Position numbers and translations under genes: made by a program | Shown here: positions 8,199 through 14,333 of the stretch, piece after piece | Layout: the number at the start of each line of letters is the position of its first letter | How positions within the stretch are numbered: the stretch's first letter is position 1 | The notes under the pieces: generated by a model | What the model saw: only the letters and a program-made list of their open reading frames with translations | Told to the model about the DNA's origin: nothing | Databases searched by the model: none | Assembly: GCA_002421985.1 (NCBI GenBank) | Contig: DISF01000005.1 | Coordinates: 1 to 22,425, forward strand | From: Roseovarius sp. UBA6217 | GTDB lineage: Bacteria; Pseudomonadota; Alphaproteobacteria; Rhodobacterales; Rhodobacteraceae | Direction: 5' to 3' | DNA: 22,425 nt

Positions 8199-9386
8199 TT
8201 AGAGGTTGACCTCGAAAAGACCCGCTGCCCCCATGCCGCCACCGATGCACATGGTGACGACCACATATTTGGCACCGCGCCGCTTGCCCTCGATCAGCGC
8301 ATGGCCGACCAGACGGGCGCCGGTCATGCCATAGGGGTGACCGATGGAAATCCCGCCGCCGTTAACGTTGTACTTCTCGGGGTCGATGCCCAGGTGGTCA
8401 CGGCAATAAAGCGCCTGCACCGCGAAGGCCTCGTTCAGCTCCCAAAGACCGATGTCGTCGATCTTGAGCCCGTTCTGCTTCAAGAGCTTCGGAATGGCAT
8501 AGACCGGACCGATCCCCATTTCCTCGGGCGCGCAGCCGGCAACCGCCATGCCGCGATAGATCCCCAGCGGCTCAAGCCCGCGCTGTTCGGCCAGCTTGCC
8601 TTCCATCAGCACGCAGGCCGAGGCGCCGTCGGACAGTTGGCTGGCGTTGCCAGCGGTGATCACGCCGCCCTCGATGACCGGCTTCAGCCCGACCAGGCTG
8701 TCCAGCGTGGTCTCGGGGCGGTTGCCCTCGTCATGATCCAGGGTGACTTGCTGTTCGCTGATCTCGCCAGTGGCCTTGTCCTTGACCATCATGGTGGTGG
8801 TAAAGGGCACGATCTCGTCATCGAACTTGCCGGCCGCCTGCGCCGCCGCGGTCCGCTGTTGCGAGATCAGCGCATATTCGTCCTGCGCGTCGCGGCTGAC
8901 GTTATAGACCTTCGCCACGTTCTCGGCGGTGAAGAGCATCGGCATATAGGCATGCTTGGCATGGGCCAGCACGTTGGGATCGACGGTATCGCGCACCCAG
9001 GCGGTATATTGGTCCTGCACCGCCGAGATGTTTTCCTGACCGCCGGCGGCGACCACATCCATGCCGTCGACCATCACCTGCTTGGCGGCGGTGGCGATCG
9101 CCATCAGGCCCGAGGCGCATTGCCGGTCCATCGTCTGGCCCGAAACGGTCACCGGAAAGCCTGCGGCGAAGGCGGCGTTGCGCGCCAGGTTCATGCCGGC
9201 GGTGCCCGCGGCCAGAACCGTACCCATCACCACGTCCTCGATCTCGGCCGGGTCGATCTTGGCCCGCTCGACGGCGGCCTTCAGCACATGGCCGGCCAGG
9301 GTCGGCGACTTGGTGGCGTTCAGCGCGCCGCGATAGGCCTTGCCGATCCCGGTACGGGCGGTGCTGACGATGACTGCTTCTCTCAT
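8199..9386 (-). CDS. Acetyl-CoA acetyltransferase (thiolase)
   Basis: Thiolase of 395 residues that joins or splits acetyl-CoA and an acyl-CoA (acetoacetyl-CoA/3-ketoacyl-CoA chemistry) in the cytoplasm. All catalytic parts are present: nucleophile C90 in DRQCASG, H350 in ISIGHPYGMTGARL, and C380 in the C-terminal CIGGGMGAAG. The start at 9386 (MREAVIVSTA) follows a strong GGAGGAGG ribosome binding site; upstream frame extension to 9521 runs into the oxyR gene and is not conserved-looking. It lies 70 bases downstream of oxyR on the same strand, so read-through from oxyR is possible, and it ends at an intrinsic terminator. The physiological role could be beta-oxidation, acetoacetate use or polyhydroxybutyrate supply; no phaB or other pathway gene is adjacent. 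Confidence 0.93.
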   Translation of the reverse strand: MREAVIVSTARTGIGKAYRGALNATKSPTLAGHVLKAAVERAKIDPAEIEDVVMGTVLAAGTAGMNLARNAAFAAGFPVTVSGQTMDRQCASGLMAIATAAKQVMVDGMDVVAAGGQENISAVQDQYTAWVRDTVDPNVLAHAKHAYMPMLFTAENVAKVYNVSRDAQDEYALISQQRTAAAQAAGKFDDEIVPFTTTMMVKDKATGEISEQQVTLDHDEGNRPETTLDSLVGLKPVIEGGVITAGNASQLSDGASACVLMEGKLAEQRGLEPLGIYRGMAVAGCAPEEMGIGPVYAIPKLLKQNGLKIDDIGLWELNEAFAVQALYCRDHLGIDPEKYNVNGGGISIGHPYGMTGARLVGHALIEGKRRGAKYVVVTMCIGGGMGAAGLFEVNL

Positions 9387-9456
9387 ATAGTCCTCCTCCG
9401 GAAACACGAACAGGGCGCGACACCGGGACGGCGCGCGCCGCTCTGCGTCACCATCC

Positions 9457-10419
9457 TCAGGCGGTGGCACCCTGTCCAGTGGGCGCGGGAATGACGGTGC
9501 GTCCCTCTGCCGCGGCGTCACGCGCCACCAGACCTGAGCCCGAGCGGCGCAGAAGATCGGCGATCTCGGTCAACTGGCGCGCCAGGGGCGTTGTCTTGCG
9601 CCAGATCATCCCGATGGTGCGGCTGGGCTGCGCCCCCTCGAAGCGCGCGATCGAGACATTGGCCGATCGGGTTTCCACCGCTACCGCCATCTCGGGGATC
9701 AGGGTCACCCCGATCCCCGCCCCCACCATCTGCACCAGGGTGGAGAGCGAGGAGCCGTCGAGGATTTCCCGCGGCCGGTTCGCCTGCATCTCGCAGAAGG
9801 ACAGCGCCTGGTCGCGGAAACAATGCCCCTCCTCCAGCAACAGCAGGCGCATCTCCCGCAGCCGCTCGCGGCTGGGCACCGGCTTGCCCGCGTCCTCTCC
9901 CGGGCGGACCAGGACGAAATCCTCGGAAAACAGCGCCACCTCCTCCAGCCCCGGTTCCGACACCGGCAGCGCCACGATGGCGGTATCAAGCCGCCCGTCG
10001 GTCAGTTCCTCGATCAGCCGGGGCGTGATCGTCTCGCGCAGCCGGATGTCGAGCCCCGGATAGGCCCGGCCCAGATCGCCGACGATGCGCGGCAAGAGAT
10101 AGGGCGCGACAGTGGGAATCACCCCGATCCTGAGCCGCCCCGACAGCGATCCGCGCGACGCGCGCGCCAGATCACCCAACTCATCGACCGATCTGAGAAT
10201 CTGGCGCACCCGTTCGGCGAAGACCTCGCCAAAGCCGGTCAGCCGCACCTGACGCGGCCCGCGCTCGAACAAGGTCACCCCGAGAGATTCCTCCAATTCC
10301 TTGATCTGAACCGACAAAGCCGGCTGGGAAATCGCCACCGCCTCGGCGGCACGACCGAAATGCCCATGCTGGGCGAGCGCCTCGAAATAGCGCAACTGGC
10401 GGAATGTCAGATTCGTCAT
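9457..10419 (-). CDS. oxyR: OxyR, hydrogen peroxide-sensing LysR regulator
   Basis: LysR-type activator of 320 residues. The N-terminal helix-turn-helix contains FGRAAEAVAISQPALSVQIK. The redox centre EEGHCFRDQALSFC carries cysteines at residues 200 and 209, the same spacing as C199 and C208 of the Escherichia coli protein. This identifies OxyR rather than a generic LysR protein. Oxidation by peroxide forms a disulfide between these cysteines and switches the tetramer to activation. The gene is divergent from katG, the classical OxyR target, with a candidate OxyR site overlapping its start codon, so it probably also controls itself. The thiolase gene follows 70 bases downstream. Confidence 0.95.
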   Translation of the reverse strand: MTNLTFRQLRYFEALAQHGHFGRAAEAVAISQPALSVQIKELEESLGVTLFERGPRQVRLTGFGEVFAERVRQILRSVDELGDLARASRGSLSGRLRIGVIPTVAPYLLPRIVGDLGRAYPGLDIRLRETITPRLIEELTDGRLDTAIVALPVSEPGLEEVALFSEDFVLVRPGEDAGKPVPSRERLREMRLLLLEEGHCFRDQALSFCEMQANRPREILDGSSLSTLVQMVGAGIGVTLIPEMAVAVETRSANVSIARFEGAQPSRTIGMIWRKTTPLARQLTEIADLLRRSGSGLVARDAAAEGRTVIPAPTGQGATA

Positions 10420-10454
10420 AATTATAAGCTATCACGACAATCAGTTTATACAAC
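10418..10454. promoter_or_regulatory. Candidate OxyR binding site between oxyR and katG
   Basis: The 37-base stretch can be laid on the four-part OxyR pattern ATAG-N7-CTAT-N7-ATAG-N7-CTAT as ATAA, CTAT, ATCA, CAAC with exact 7-base spacers. Only the first half matches well (3 of 4 and 4 of 4); the second half is poor (2 of 4 in each block). Position argues for it: it is the AT-rich part of the oxyR-katG intergenic region and overlaps the oxyR start. Confidence 0.45.
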
Positions 10455-10503
10455 TTAATCCAATACGTCTTTCCTGTTAGCTTTGGTCCAGACGAGGAGG
10501 AGG

Positions 10504-10650
10504 ATGACATCCCGACCGAGACGGCACCGCAAGGCGCCGACCAAGGGCGGGAACCCTGTCGCAGCGCCGGCCGGCACGAGCCCCGTCAGGGGAGGGTCTT
10601 CGTATGTCCGGGGGTGTCCTTCTCGTTGCCGCAGCATTCGAAACGACTGA
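10504..10650 (+). CDS. Small leader reading frame upstream of katG
   Basis: An ATG at 10504 directly follows GAGGAGGAGG, the strongest ribosome-binding-like sequence in this region. It opens a 48-codon frame ending in TGA at 10648-10650, 21 bases before the katG start. The product would be basic (many Arg, some Lys), starting MTSRPRRHRK and ending RSIRND, with two cysteines near the C-terminus and no recognised domain. The position between the presumed katG promoter and katG suggests a leader peptide or upstream control frame. It may also be fortuitous: codon use is ordinary, and no homologue is known to me. Confidence 0.4.
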   Translation: MTSRPRRHRKAPTKGGNPVAAPAGTSPVRGGSSYVRGCPSRCRSIRND

Positions 10651-10671
10651 ACGCCACGATTGGAGATCGAA

Positions 10672-12846
10672 ATGGACGGAAACGACGCAGCCCCGATGGG
10701 CAAATGCCCAGTGATGCACGGCGCCAATACCGAGGTGAAGGCCTCGGTCATGGACTGGTGGCCGAATGCGCTGAACCTCGACATCCTGCATCAGCACGAC
10801 AGCAAGACCAACCCGATGGGCCCGGACTTCGATTATCGCGAGGCGCTCAAGACGCTGGATGTCGAGGCGCTGAAGAAGGACCTGCACGCGCTGATGACCG
10901 ACAGCCAGGATTGGTGGCCGGCCGACTGGGGCCATTACGGCGGTTTGATGATCCGCATGGCCTGGCATGCGGCGGGCAGCTATCGCACCGCCGACGGGCG
11001 TGGCGGCGGCGGCACCGGCAACCAGCGCTTTGCACCGCTCAATTCCTGGCCCGACAATGTCAGCCTCGACAAGGCGCGGCGGCTGCTGTGGCCGATCAAG
11101 AAGAAATACGGCAACGCGATTTCCTGGGCCGATCTGATCATCCTCGCCGGCACCATCGCCTATGAAAGCATGGGGCTGAAGACCTTCGGCTTCGGCTTTG
11201 GCCGCAAGGACATCTGGGCGCCCGAGATCGACACCTATTGGGGCGCCGAAAAGGAATGGCTGGCGCCGTCGGACGAACGTTATACCGACGTCAGCAAGCC
11301 CGAGACGATGGAAAACCCGCTCGCCGCGGTACAGATGGGGCTGATCTACGTCAACCCCGAGGGCGTCAACGGCAAGCCCGACCCGCTGAAGACCGCCGCC
11401 CAGGTGCGCGAGACCTTCGCGCGCATGGCGATGAATGACGAGGAAACCGCAGCACTGACCGCCGGTGGCCATACTGTCGGCAAGACCCACGGCAATGGCG
11501 ATGCCGCAGCCCTCGGCGCCGATCCCGAAGGGGCGGACCTGGAACTGCAAGGCCTCGGCTGGGCCAACCCGAACCAGAAGGGCAAGGCCGCGAACGCCGT
11601 GACTTCGGGGCTGGAAGGCGCCTGGACGACGCATCCCACGGTCTTCGACATGGGGTTCTTCGACATGCTCTTCGGTCATGAGTGGGAGCTGCGCAAATCC
11701 CCCGCCGGGGCCTGGCAATGGGAGCCGGTGGAGATCAAGGAAGAGGACAAGCCGCTCGACGCCTCGGATCCCTCGAAGCGCCACAATCCGATGATGACGG
11801 ATGCCGACATGGCGATGAAGATGGACCCGGCCTATCGCGCCATCTGCGAGCGATTCATGGCCGACGAGGCTTATTTCTCGGATACTTTCGCGCGGGCGTG
11901 GTTCAAGCTCACCCATCGCGACATGGGGCCGAACACGCGCTATATCGGCCCCGACGCGCCCGAAGAAGAGCTGATCTGGCAGGATCCGGTGCCCGCCGGG
12001 TTTACCGATTACGATATCGGCAAGGCGAAACGCCTGATCGCCAATAGCGGTCTGTCGGTGGCCGATATGGTCGCCACCGCATGGGATTCGGCACGCACCT
12101 TCCGGCAGTCGGATTATCGCGGCGGGGCCAATGGCGCGCGCATCCGCCTTGCCCCGCAAAAGGACTGGGAGGGCAACGAGCCCAAGCGTCTGGCGCGGGT
12201 GCTGGGCGTGCTGGAGCCGATCGCGGCCGAGGTCGGCGCGAGCGTGGCCGATATCATCGTGCTGGCGGGCAATGTGGGTGTCGAGCACGCCGCCCGCGCT
12301 GCGGGCTACGACATCGAGGTGCCGTTCGCGCCGGGCCGTGGCGATGCCAGCGACGAGATGACCGATGCGGCATCGTTCTCGGTGCTGGAACCGCTTGCCG
12401 ACGGGTTCCGCAACTGGCTCAAGAAGGATTACATCGTCACCCCCGAGGAGATGCTTCTTGACCGGGCGCAGCTCATGGGCCTCACCGGGCCGGAGATGAC
12501 CTGCCTTCTGGGCGGAATGCGCGTGATGGGCACCAATCACGGCGGCACGGCGCATGGCGTCTTTACCGACCGGGTCGGCGCGCTCTCGACCGATTTCTTC
12601 ACCACGCTGACCGATATGGCCTATAAATGGGAGCCGAAGGGCGGCGGGCTTTACGATATCGTTGATCGCAAATCGGGCGAGACGAAATACACCGCCACGC
12701 GGGTGGACCTCGTGTTCGGCTCCAACTCCATCCTGCGCGCCTATGCAGAGGTCTACGCTCAGGACGATGCGGGAGAGCGCTTCGTCTATGATTTCGTGAG
12801 TGCCTGGACCAAGGTCATGGAGGCCGACCGCTACGATCTCGGCTGA
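10672..12846 (+). CDS. katG: Catalase-peroxidase KatG
   Basis: Bifunctional haem catalase-peroxidase, 724 residues, which destroys hydrogen peroxide in the cytoplasm. The distal haem pocket is R95, W98, H99 in RMAWHAAGSYR. The residues of the Met-Tyr-Trp crosslink needed for catalase activity are W98, Y226 (in LIYVNPEG) and M252. The proximal haem ligand is H267 in GGHTVGKTHG. The C-terminal half is the usual duplicated, haem-free peroxidase domain. The length is normal and I see no break. The ATG at 10672 has GGAG six bases upstream; a TTG at 10660 is less likely. The gene is divergent from oxyR and probably activated by it. An intrinsic terminator follows 27 bases after the stop codon. Confidence 0.97.
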   Translation: MDGNDAAPMGKCPVMHGANTEVKASVMDWWPNALNLDILHQHDSKTNPMGPDFDYREALKTLDVEALKKDLHALMTDSQDWWPADWGHYGGLMIRMAWHAAGSYRTADGRGGGGTGNQRFAPLNSWPDNVSLDKARRLLWPIKKKYGNAISWADLIILAGTIAYESMGLKTFGFGFGRKDIWAPEIDTYWGAEKEWLAPSDERYTDVSKPETMENPLAAVQMGLIYVNPEGVNGKPDPLKTAAQVRETFARMAMNDEETAALTAGGHTVGKTHGNGDAAALGADPEGADLELQGLGWANPNQKGKAANAVTSGLEGAWTTHPTVFDMGFFDMLFGHEWELRKSPAGAWQWEPVEIKEEDKPLDASDPSKRHNPMMTDADMAMKMDPAYRAICERFMADEAYFSDTFARAWFKLTHRDMGPNTRYIGPDAPEEELIWQDPVPAGFTDYDIGKAKRLIANSGLSVADMVATAWDSARTFRQSDYRGGANGARIRLAPQKDWEGNEPKRLARVLGVLEPIAAEVGASVADIIVLAGNVGVEHAARAAGYDIEVPFAPGRGDASDEMTDAASFSVLEPLADGFRNWLKKDYIVTPEEMLLDRAQLMGLTGPEMTCLLGGMRVMGTNHGGTAHGVFTDRVGALSTDFFTTLTDMAYKWEPKGGGLYDIVDRKSGETKYTATRVDLVFGSNSILRAYAEVYAQDDAGERFVYDFVSAWTKVMEADRYDLG

Positions 12847-12873
12847 TCGTCGGACGACATGAAAAAGCAAGCT

Positions 12874-12901
12874 GCACCGGGGCAATCCGGTGCCGTTTTT
12901 C
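12874..12901 (+). terminator. Intrinsic terminator of katG
   Basis: 7-bp stem GCACCGG / CCGGTGC with a 6-base loop, followed by CGTTTTTC. Classical rho-independent form, 27 bases after the katG stop. Confidence 0.88.
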
Positions 12902-13000
12902 GTTGTGCGGCGGGGGTGCCTTGCGGTCATGTGCCCGCCAGGGGCGGTGGCGCTTTTGACCGCTCGCATGGCTTTTGCGCTTGTCGGCATGGGGTTTCGT

Positions 13001-13200
13001 GTTACGCTTGGCCCGTCAGGGTGCCGCCCCTCGGGACGGAGAATTGGGAAGCCGGTGAGAGACCGGCGCTGCCCCCGCAACGGTAAGGGTGGGCGTTTCG
13101 GCGATATGCCACTGGGCCGGGATCGGCCCGGGAAGGTGCCGCAGGCGCATGGGCCGAATGCCCGCCACCCCAAGCCCGGAAACCAGCCAGGACAGACGCC
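13001..13200 (+). promoter_or_regulatory. Cobalamin riboswitch
   Basis: The conserved core of the adenosylcobalamin-binding RNA is easy to read on the plus strand. It runs GGTGCC, then AATTGGGAAGCCGGTG with AGAGACCGGCGC, then TGCCCCCGCAACGGTAAG, then GCCACTG, then GGGAAGGTGCCGC. It ends in the B12 box AAGCCCGGAAACCAGCC at 13172-13188. The order and spacing match the Rfam cobalamin family. It must act on whatever follows on the plus strand, and the first candidate is the 93-residue frame at 13306. Repression at high B12 is the usual mode. Boundaries are approximate. Confidence 0.93.
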
Positions 13201-13305
13201 AAATCGCGGTGGGCGATGCGGGCGAGTGCGGCGCTGTCTGCGCCCCCCGCGCGCCCCGCGCCCCTGCCCCATCCGGCCCGGGGTGTGGCCGGGGAGACCA
13301 ATACC

Positions 13306-13587
13306 ATGACGACCCTTACCCGAATCATCGAGGCGCTCGAGGACAGCCCGGCGCGCGGCGCGCAGGCACTTGATGCCGCGCGCCTTGGGTTTCTTGAATG
13401 GGTGTTTGCGGCCCCCGGCCCGGTGACTGCGCGGATGGCGCGGGATGCGCTTGATACGCAGGCCGCGCGCGGCGCGCAAAGCCCGGCTGCGCGCGCCTTT
13501 GTAGGATACATAAGAGACGTGTGCGCCTGCGCTCCGTCATCCGCGCATCGCCGCAGGGGCGCGCGCTCGGGCACCTGGCTCAACTGA
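13306..13587 (+). CDS. Hypothetical protein downstream of the cobalamin riboswitch
   Basis: Predicted 93-residue cytoplasmic protein, starting MTTLTRIIEALEDSP, with a GGGGAGA ribosome binding site nine bases before the ATG. I do not recognise the family. Residues 1-70 look like a genuine alanine-rich helical protein with two similar segments (ARGAQALDAAR and ARGAQSPAAR). After about residue 65 the codons become unusual for this genome (GTA, GGA, ATA, AGA), and the tail is rich in Ser, Arg and Cys, so the 3' end may be degraded or frameshifted. It is the only gene between the riboswitch and the converging sRNA array, so B12 control is the natural inference. It could be a cobalamin-related small protein or a remnant of a larger B12-regulated gene. 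Confidence 0.55.
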   Translation: MTTLTRIIEALEDSPARGAQALDAARLGFLEWVFAAPGPVTARMARDALDTQAARGAQSPAARAFVGYIRDVCACAPSSAHRRRGARSGTWLN

Positions 13588-13608
13588 CATCGCGGAACTG
13601 GGTGGCAG

Positions 13609-13652
13609 AAAACAAAAACGGCGACACCAGGGAGGAGGAGGGTGCCGCCGTT
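13609..13652 (-). ncRNA. CcsR-like sRNA hairpin 4, last of the array
   Basis: On the minus strand a 12-bp stem (arms 13652-13641 and 13628-13617, one G-U pair) closes a 12-base loop CTCCTCCTCCCT. It is followed by TTTTTGTTTT-like sequence. The loop is complementary to Shine-Dalgarno sequences. Its similarity to the other three hairpins and its place downstream of a DUF1127 gene identify it as a CcsR ('cuckoo') type RNA. The mature ends are not visible from sequence. Confidence 0.82.
13609..13652 (-). terminator. Intrinsic terminator of the DUF1127-sRNA transcript
   Basis: The fourth hairpin has the strongest stem of the set and runs into five T residues, a G and four more T residues on the minus strand (13618-13609). 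It thus serves both as an sRNA body and as the transcript end. Confidence 0.85.
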
Positions 13653-13659
13653 CTGTTTC

Positions 13660-13695
13660 GCGTCCGGCCTCAGGGAGGAGGAGGAGACCTTCCGC
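13660..13695 (-). ncRNA. CcsR-like sRNA hairpin 3
   Basis: Minus-strand hairpin with an upper stem GGTCT / AGGCC (one G-U pair), a 3x3 internal loop and a lower GCG / CGC stem. The loop contains CCTCCTCCTCCC, one repeat unit longer than its neighbours. A short AT-containing region, about 35 bases, separates it from hairpin 2 and can form a small 5-bp stem of its own. Confidence 0.78.
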
Positions 13696-13730
13696 TATCT
13701 TTCAGGACCGATTTTGCGGCCCCGTCTTCT

Positions 13731-13768
13731 GGCCCCGAGCTCAAGGGAGGAGGAGAAAGCCCGAGACC
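13731..13768 (-). ncRNA. CcsR-like sRNA hairpin 2
   Basis: Minus-strand 11-bp stem (arms 13768-13758 and 13741-13731, with three G-U pairs and no mismatch) closes a 16-base loop containing CTCCTCCTCCC. The compensated wobble pairs support selection for structure and not just a repeated purine tract. Confidence 0.82.
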
Positions 13769-13775
13769 TTAACGA

Positions 13776-13802
13776 ATGCGCCCGGGAGGAGGAGAGGCGC
13801 AT
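13776..13802 (-). ncRNA. CcsR-like sRNA hairpin 1, nearest the DUF1127 gene
   Basis: Minus-strand 7-bp stem ATGCGCC / GGCGCAT with a 13-base loop TCTCCTCCTCCCG. It begins 12 bases after the DUF1127 stop codon, so it must be released from the mRNA 3' end by processing, as known for the Rhodobacter sphaeroides CcsR RNAs. Confidence 0.82.
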
Positions 13803-13813
13803 CCGTATTCCGT

Positions 13814-14038
13814 TCAGCGCCGTGCGCCGTAGACCGAGTCGTAGGCGACCCGGCGAATTCCGCTGCGATGGAGGCCGAGATCGGCCAGATCGCGCCCGGT
13901 GAGATCGGAAAGCTCACGCACCGTGCGCCGATAGGCGAGGTAGGTATTGACACGCTGCAAAGCAGCATTAGCTGTCTCCCGCAGGCCGCCCCACGCCGTG
14001 GGGGCAATCCCGTATCGCGTGATCATTGGTTGTGCCAT
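13814..14038 (-). CDS. DUF1127 small protein, CcaF1-like
   Basis: 74-residue basic protein. The C-terminal half carries the DUF1127 signature (ELSDLTGRDLADLGLHRSGI), and the N-terminal half has TAWGGLRETANAALQRVNTY. The start at 14038 has GGAAAAGAAG just upstream. In Rhodobacter sphaeroides the DUF1127 protein CcaF1 lies directly upstream of four CcsR sRNAs. It is cotranscribed with them and is reported as an RNA-binding protein that aids their maturation. The same order is found here, with four hairpins after the stop codon. An RpoH-like promoter lies about 70 bases upstream. I infer the same role; protein sequence identity was not measured. Confidence 0.88.
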   Translation of the reverse strand: MAQPMITRYGIAPTAWGGLRETANAALQRVNTYLAYRRTVRELSDLTGRDLADLGLHRSGIRRVAYDSVYGARR

Positions 14039-14105
14039 CTTCTTTTCCTTGCGATCTCTTTCGCTTCTTCAGCCAAGGCCACCCTTTGTGCCCTCGCTTG
14101 ATTAG

Positions 14106-14133
14106 AAGATAGCGTCTTTCTGCACTTGCACAA
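14106..14133 (-). promoter_or_regulatory. RpoH-like promoter of the DUF1127-sRNA operon
   Basis: On the minus strand TTG at 14133-14131 is followed after exactly 18 bases by CTATCTT at 14112-14106. This resembles the alphaproteobacterial RpoH pattern (TTG, 17-18 bases, CTATnT). Transcription would start near 14099, leaving a leader of about 60 bases before the ATG at 14038. Confidence 0.55.
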
Positions 14134-14148
14134 TAGCTGGCGTGAACA

Positions 14149-14165
14149 TTTCTGCTATGCAGAAA
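14149..14165. repeat. Inverted repeat, possible operator
   Basis: TTTCTGC, three bases, GCAGAAA: a perfect 7-bp dyad in the divergent DUF1127 / L,D-transpeptidase region, just upstream of the RpoH-like promoter. A further TTTCTGC lies at 14117. It may bind a regulator; nothing shows which. Confidence 0.35.
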
Positions 14166-14212
14166 ATGCATGGCGCAAACTGACCTAACGTCATTCAATA
14201 GCACAATTTTTC

Positions 14213-14230
14213 AGCGCATCGCGATGCGCT
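14213..14230. repeat. 18-base perfect palindrome
   Basis: AGCGCATCGCGATGCGCT is a perfect palindrome with TTTTT(C) on its left and TTTT on its right. It could be an operator, or a hairpin (7-bp stem, CGCG loop) with a T-run on the plus strand. No gene ends here, so a terminator is less likely unless it attenuates the plus-strand gene. Confidence 0.5.
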
Positions 14231-14333
14231 TTTGCACATTATGAGGATGTGGAACCGCACTGCAGCGCAGCATAAACGCAATGTTCGCGGCGAAAGGCAC
14301 TGGACCGCGCGGCGGCACATGGTAGCAAGGGAC

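Noticed and set aside
6893..8275. Long minus-strand frame across the MFS gene
   Set aside because: Product is a Gln/His/Arg-rich string typical of antisense frames; the plus strand encodes a full membrane transporter.
10477..13479. Very long open frame (1000 codons) on the minus strand across katG
   Set aside because: It is the mirror of the high-GC katG gene. The product is rich in Arg, Gly and His, has no family motif, and katG on the plus strand is complete with all catalytic residues.
13629..13794. Four GGGAGGAGGAG tracts as ribosome binding sites of small plus-strand genes, or as a CRISPR-like repeat
   Set aside because: No good start codon follows at regular distance. The spacing is irregular (43, 72, 39 bases) and each tract sits in the loop of a stem, which fits minus-strand sRNA hairpins far better.
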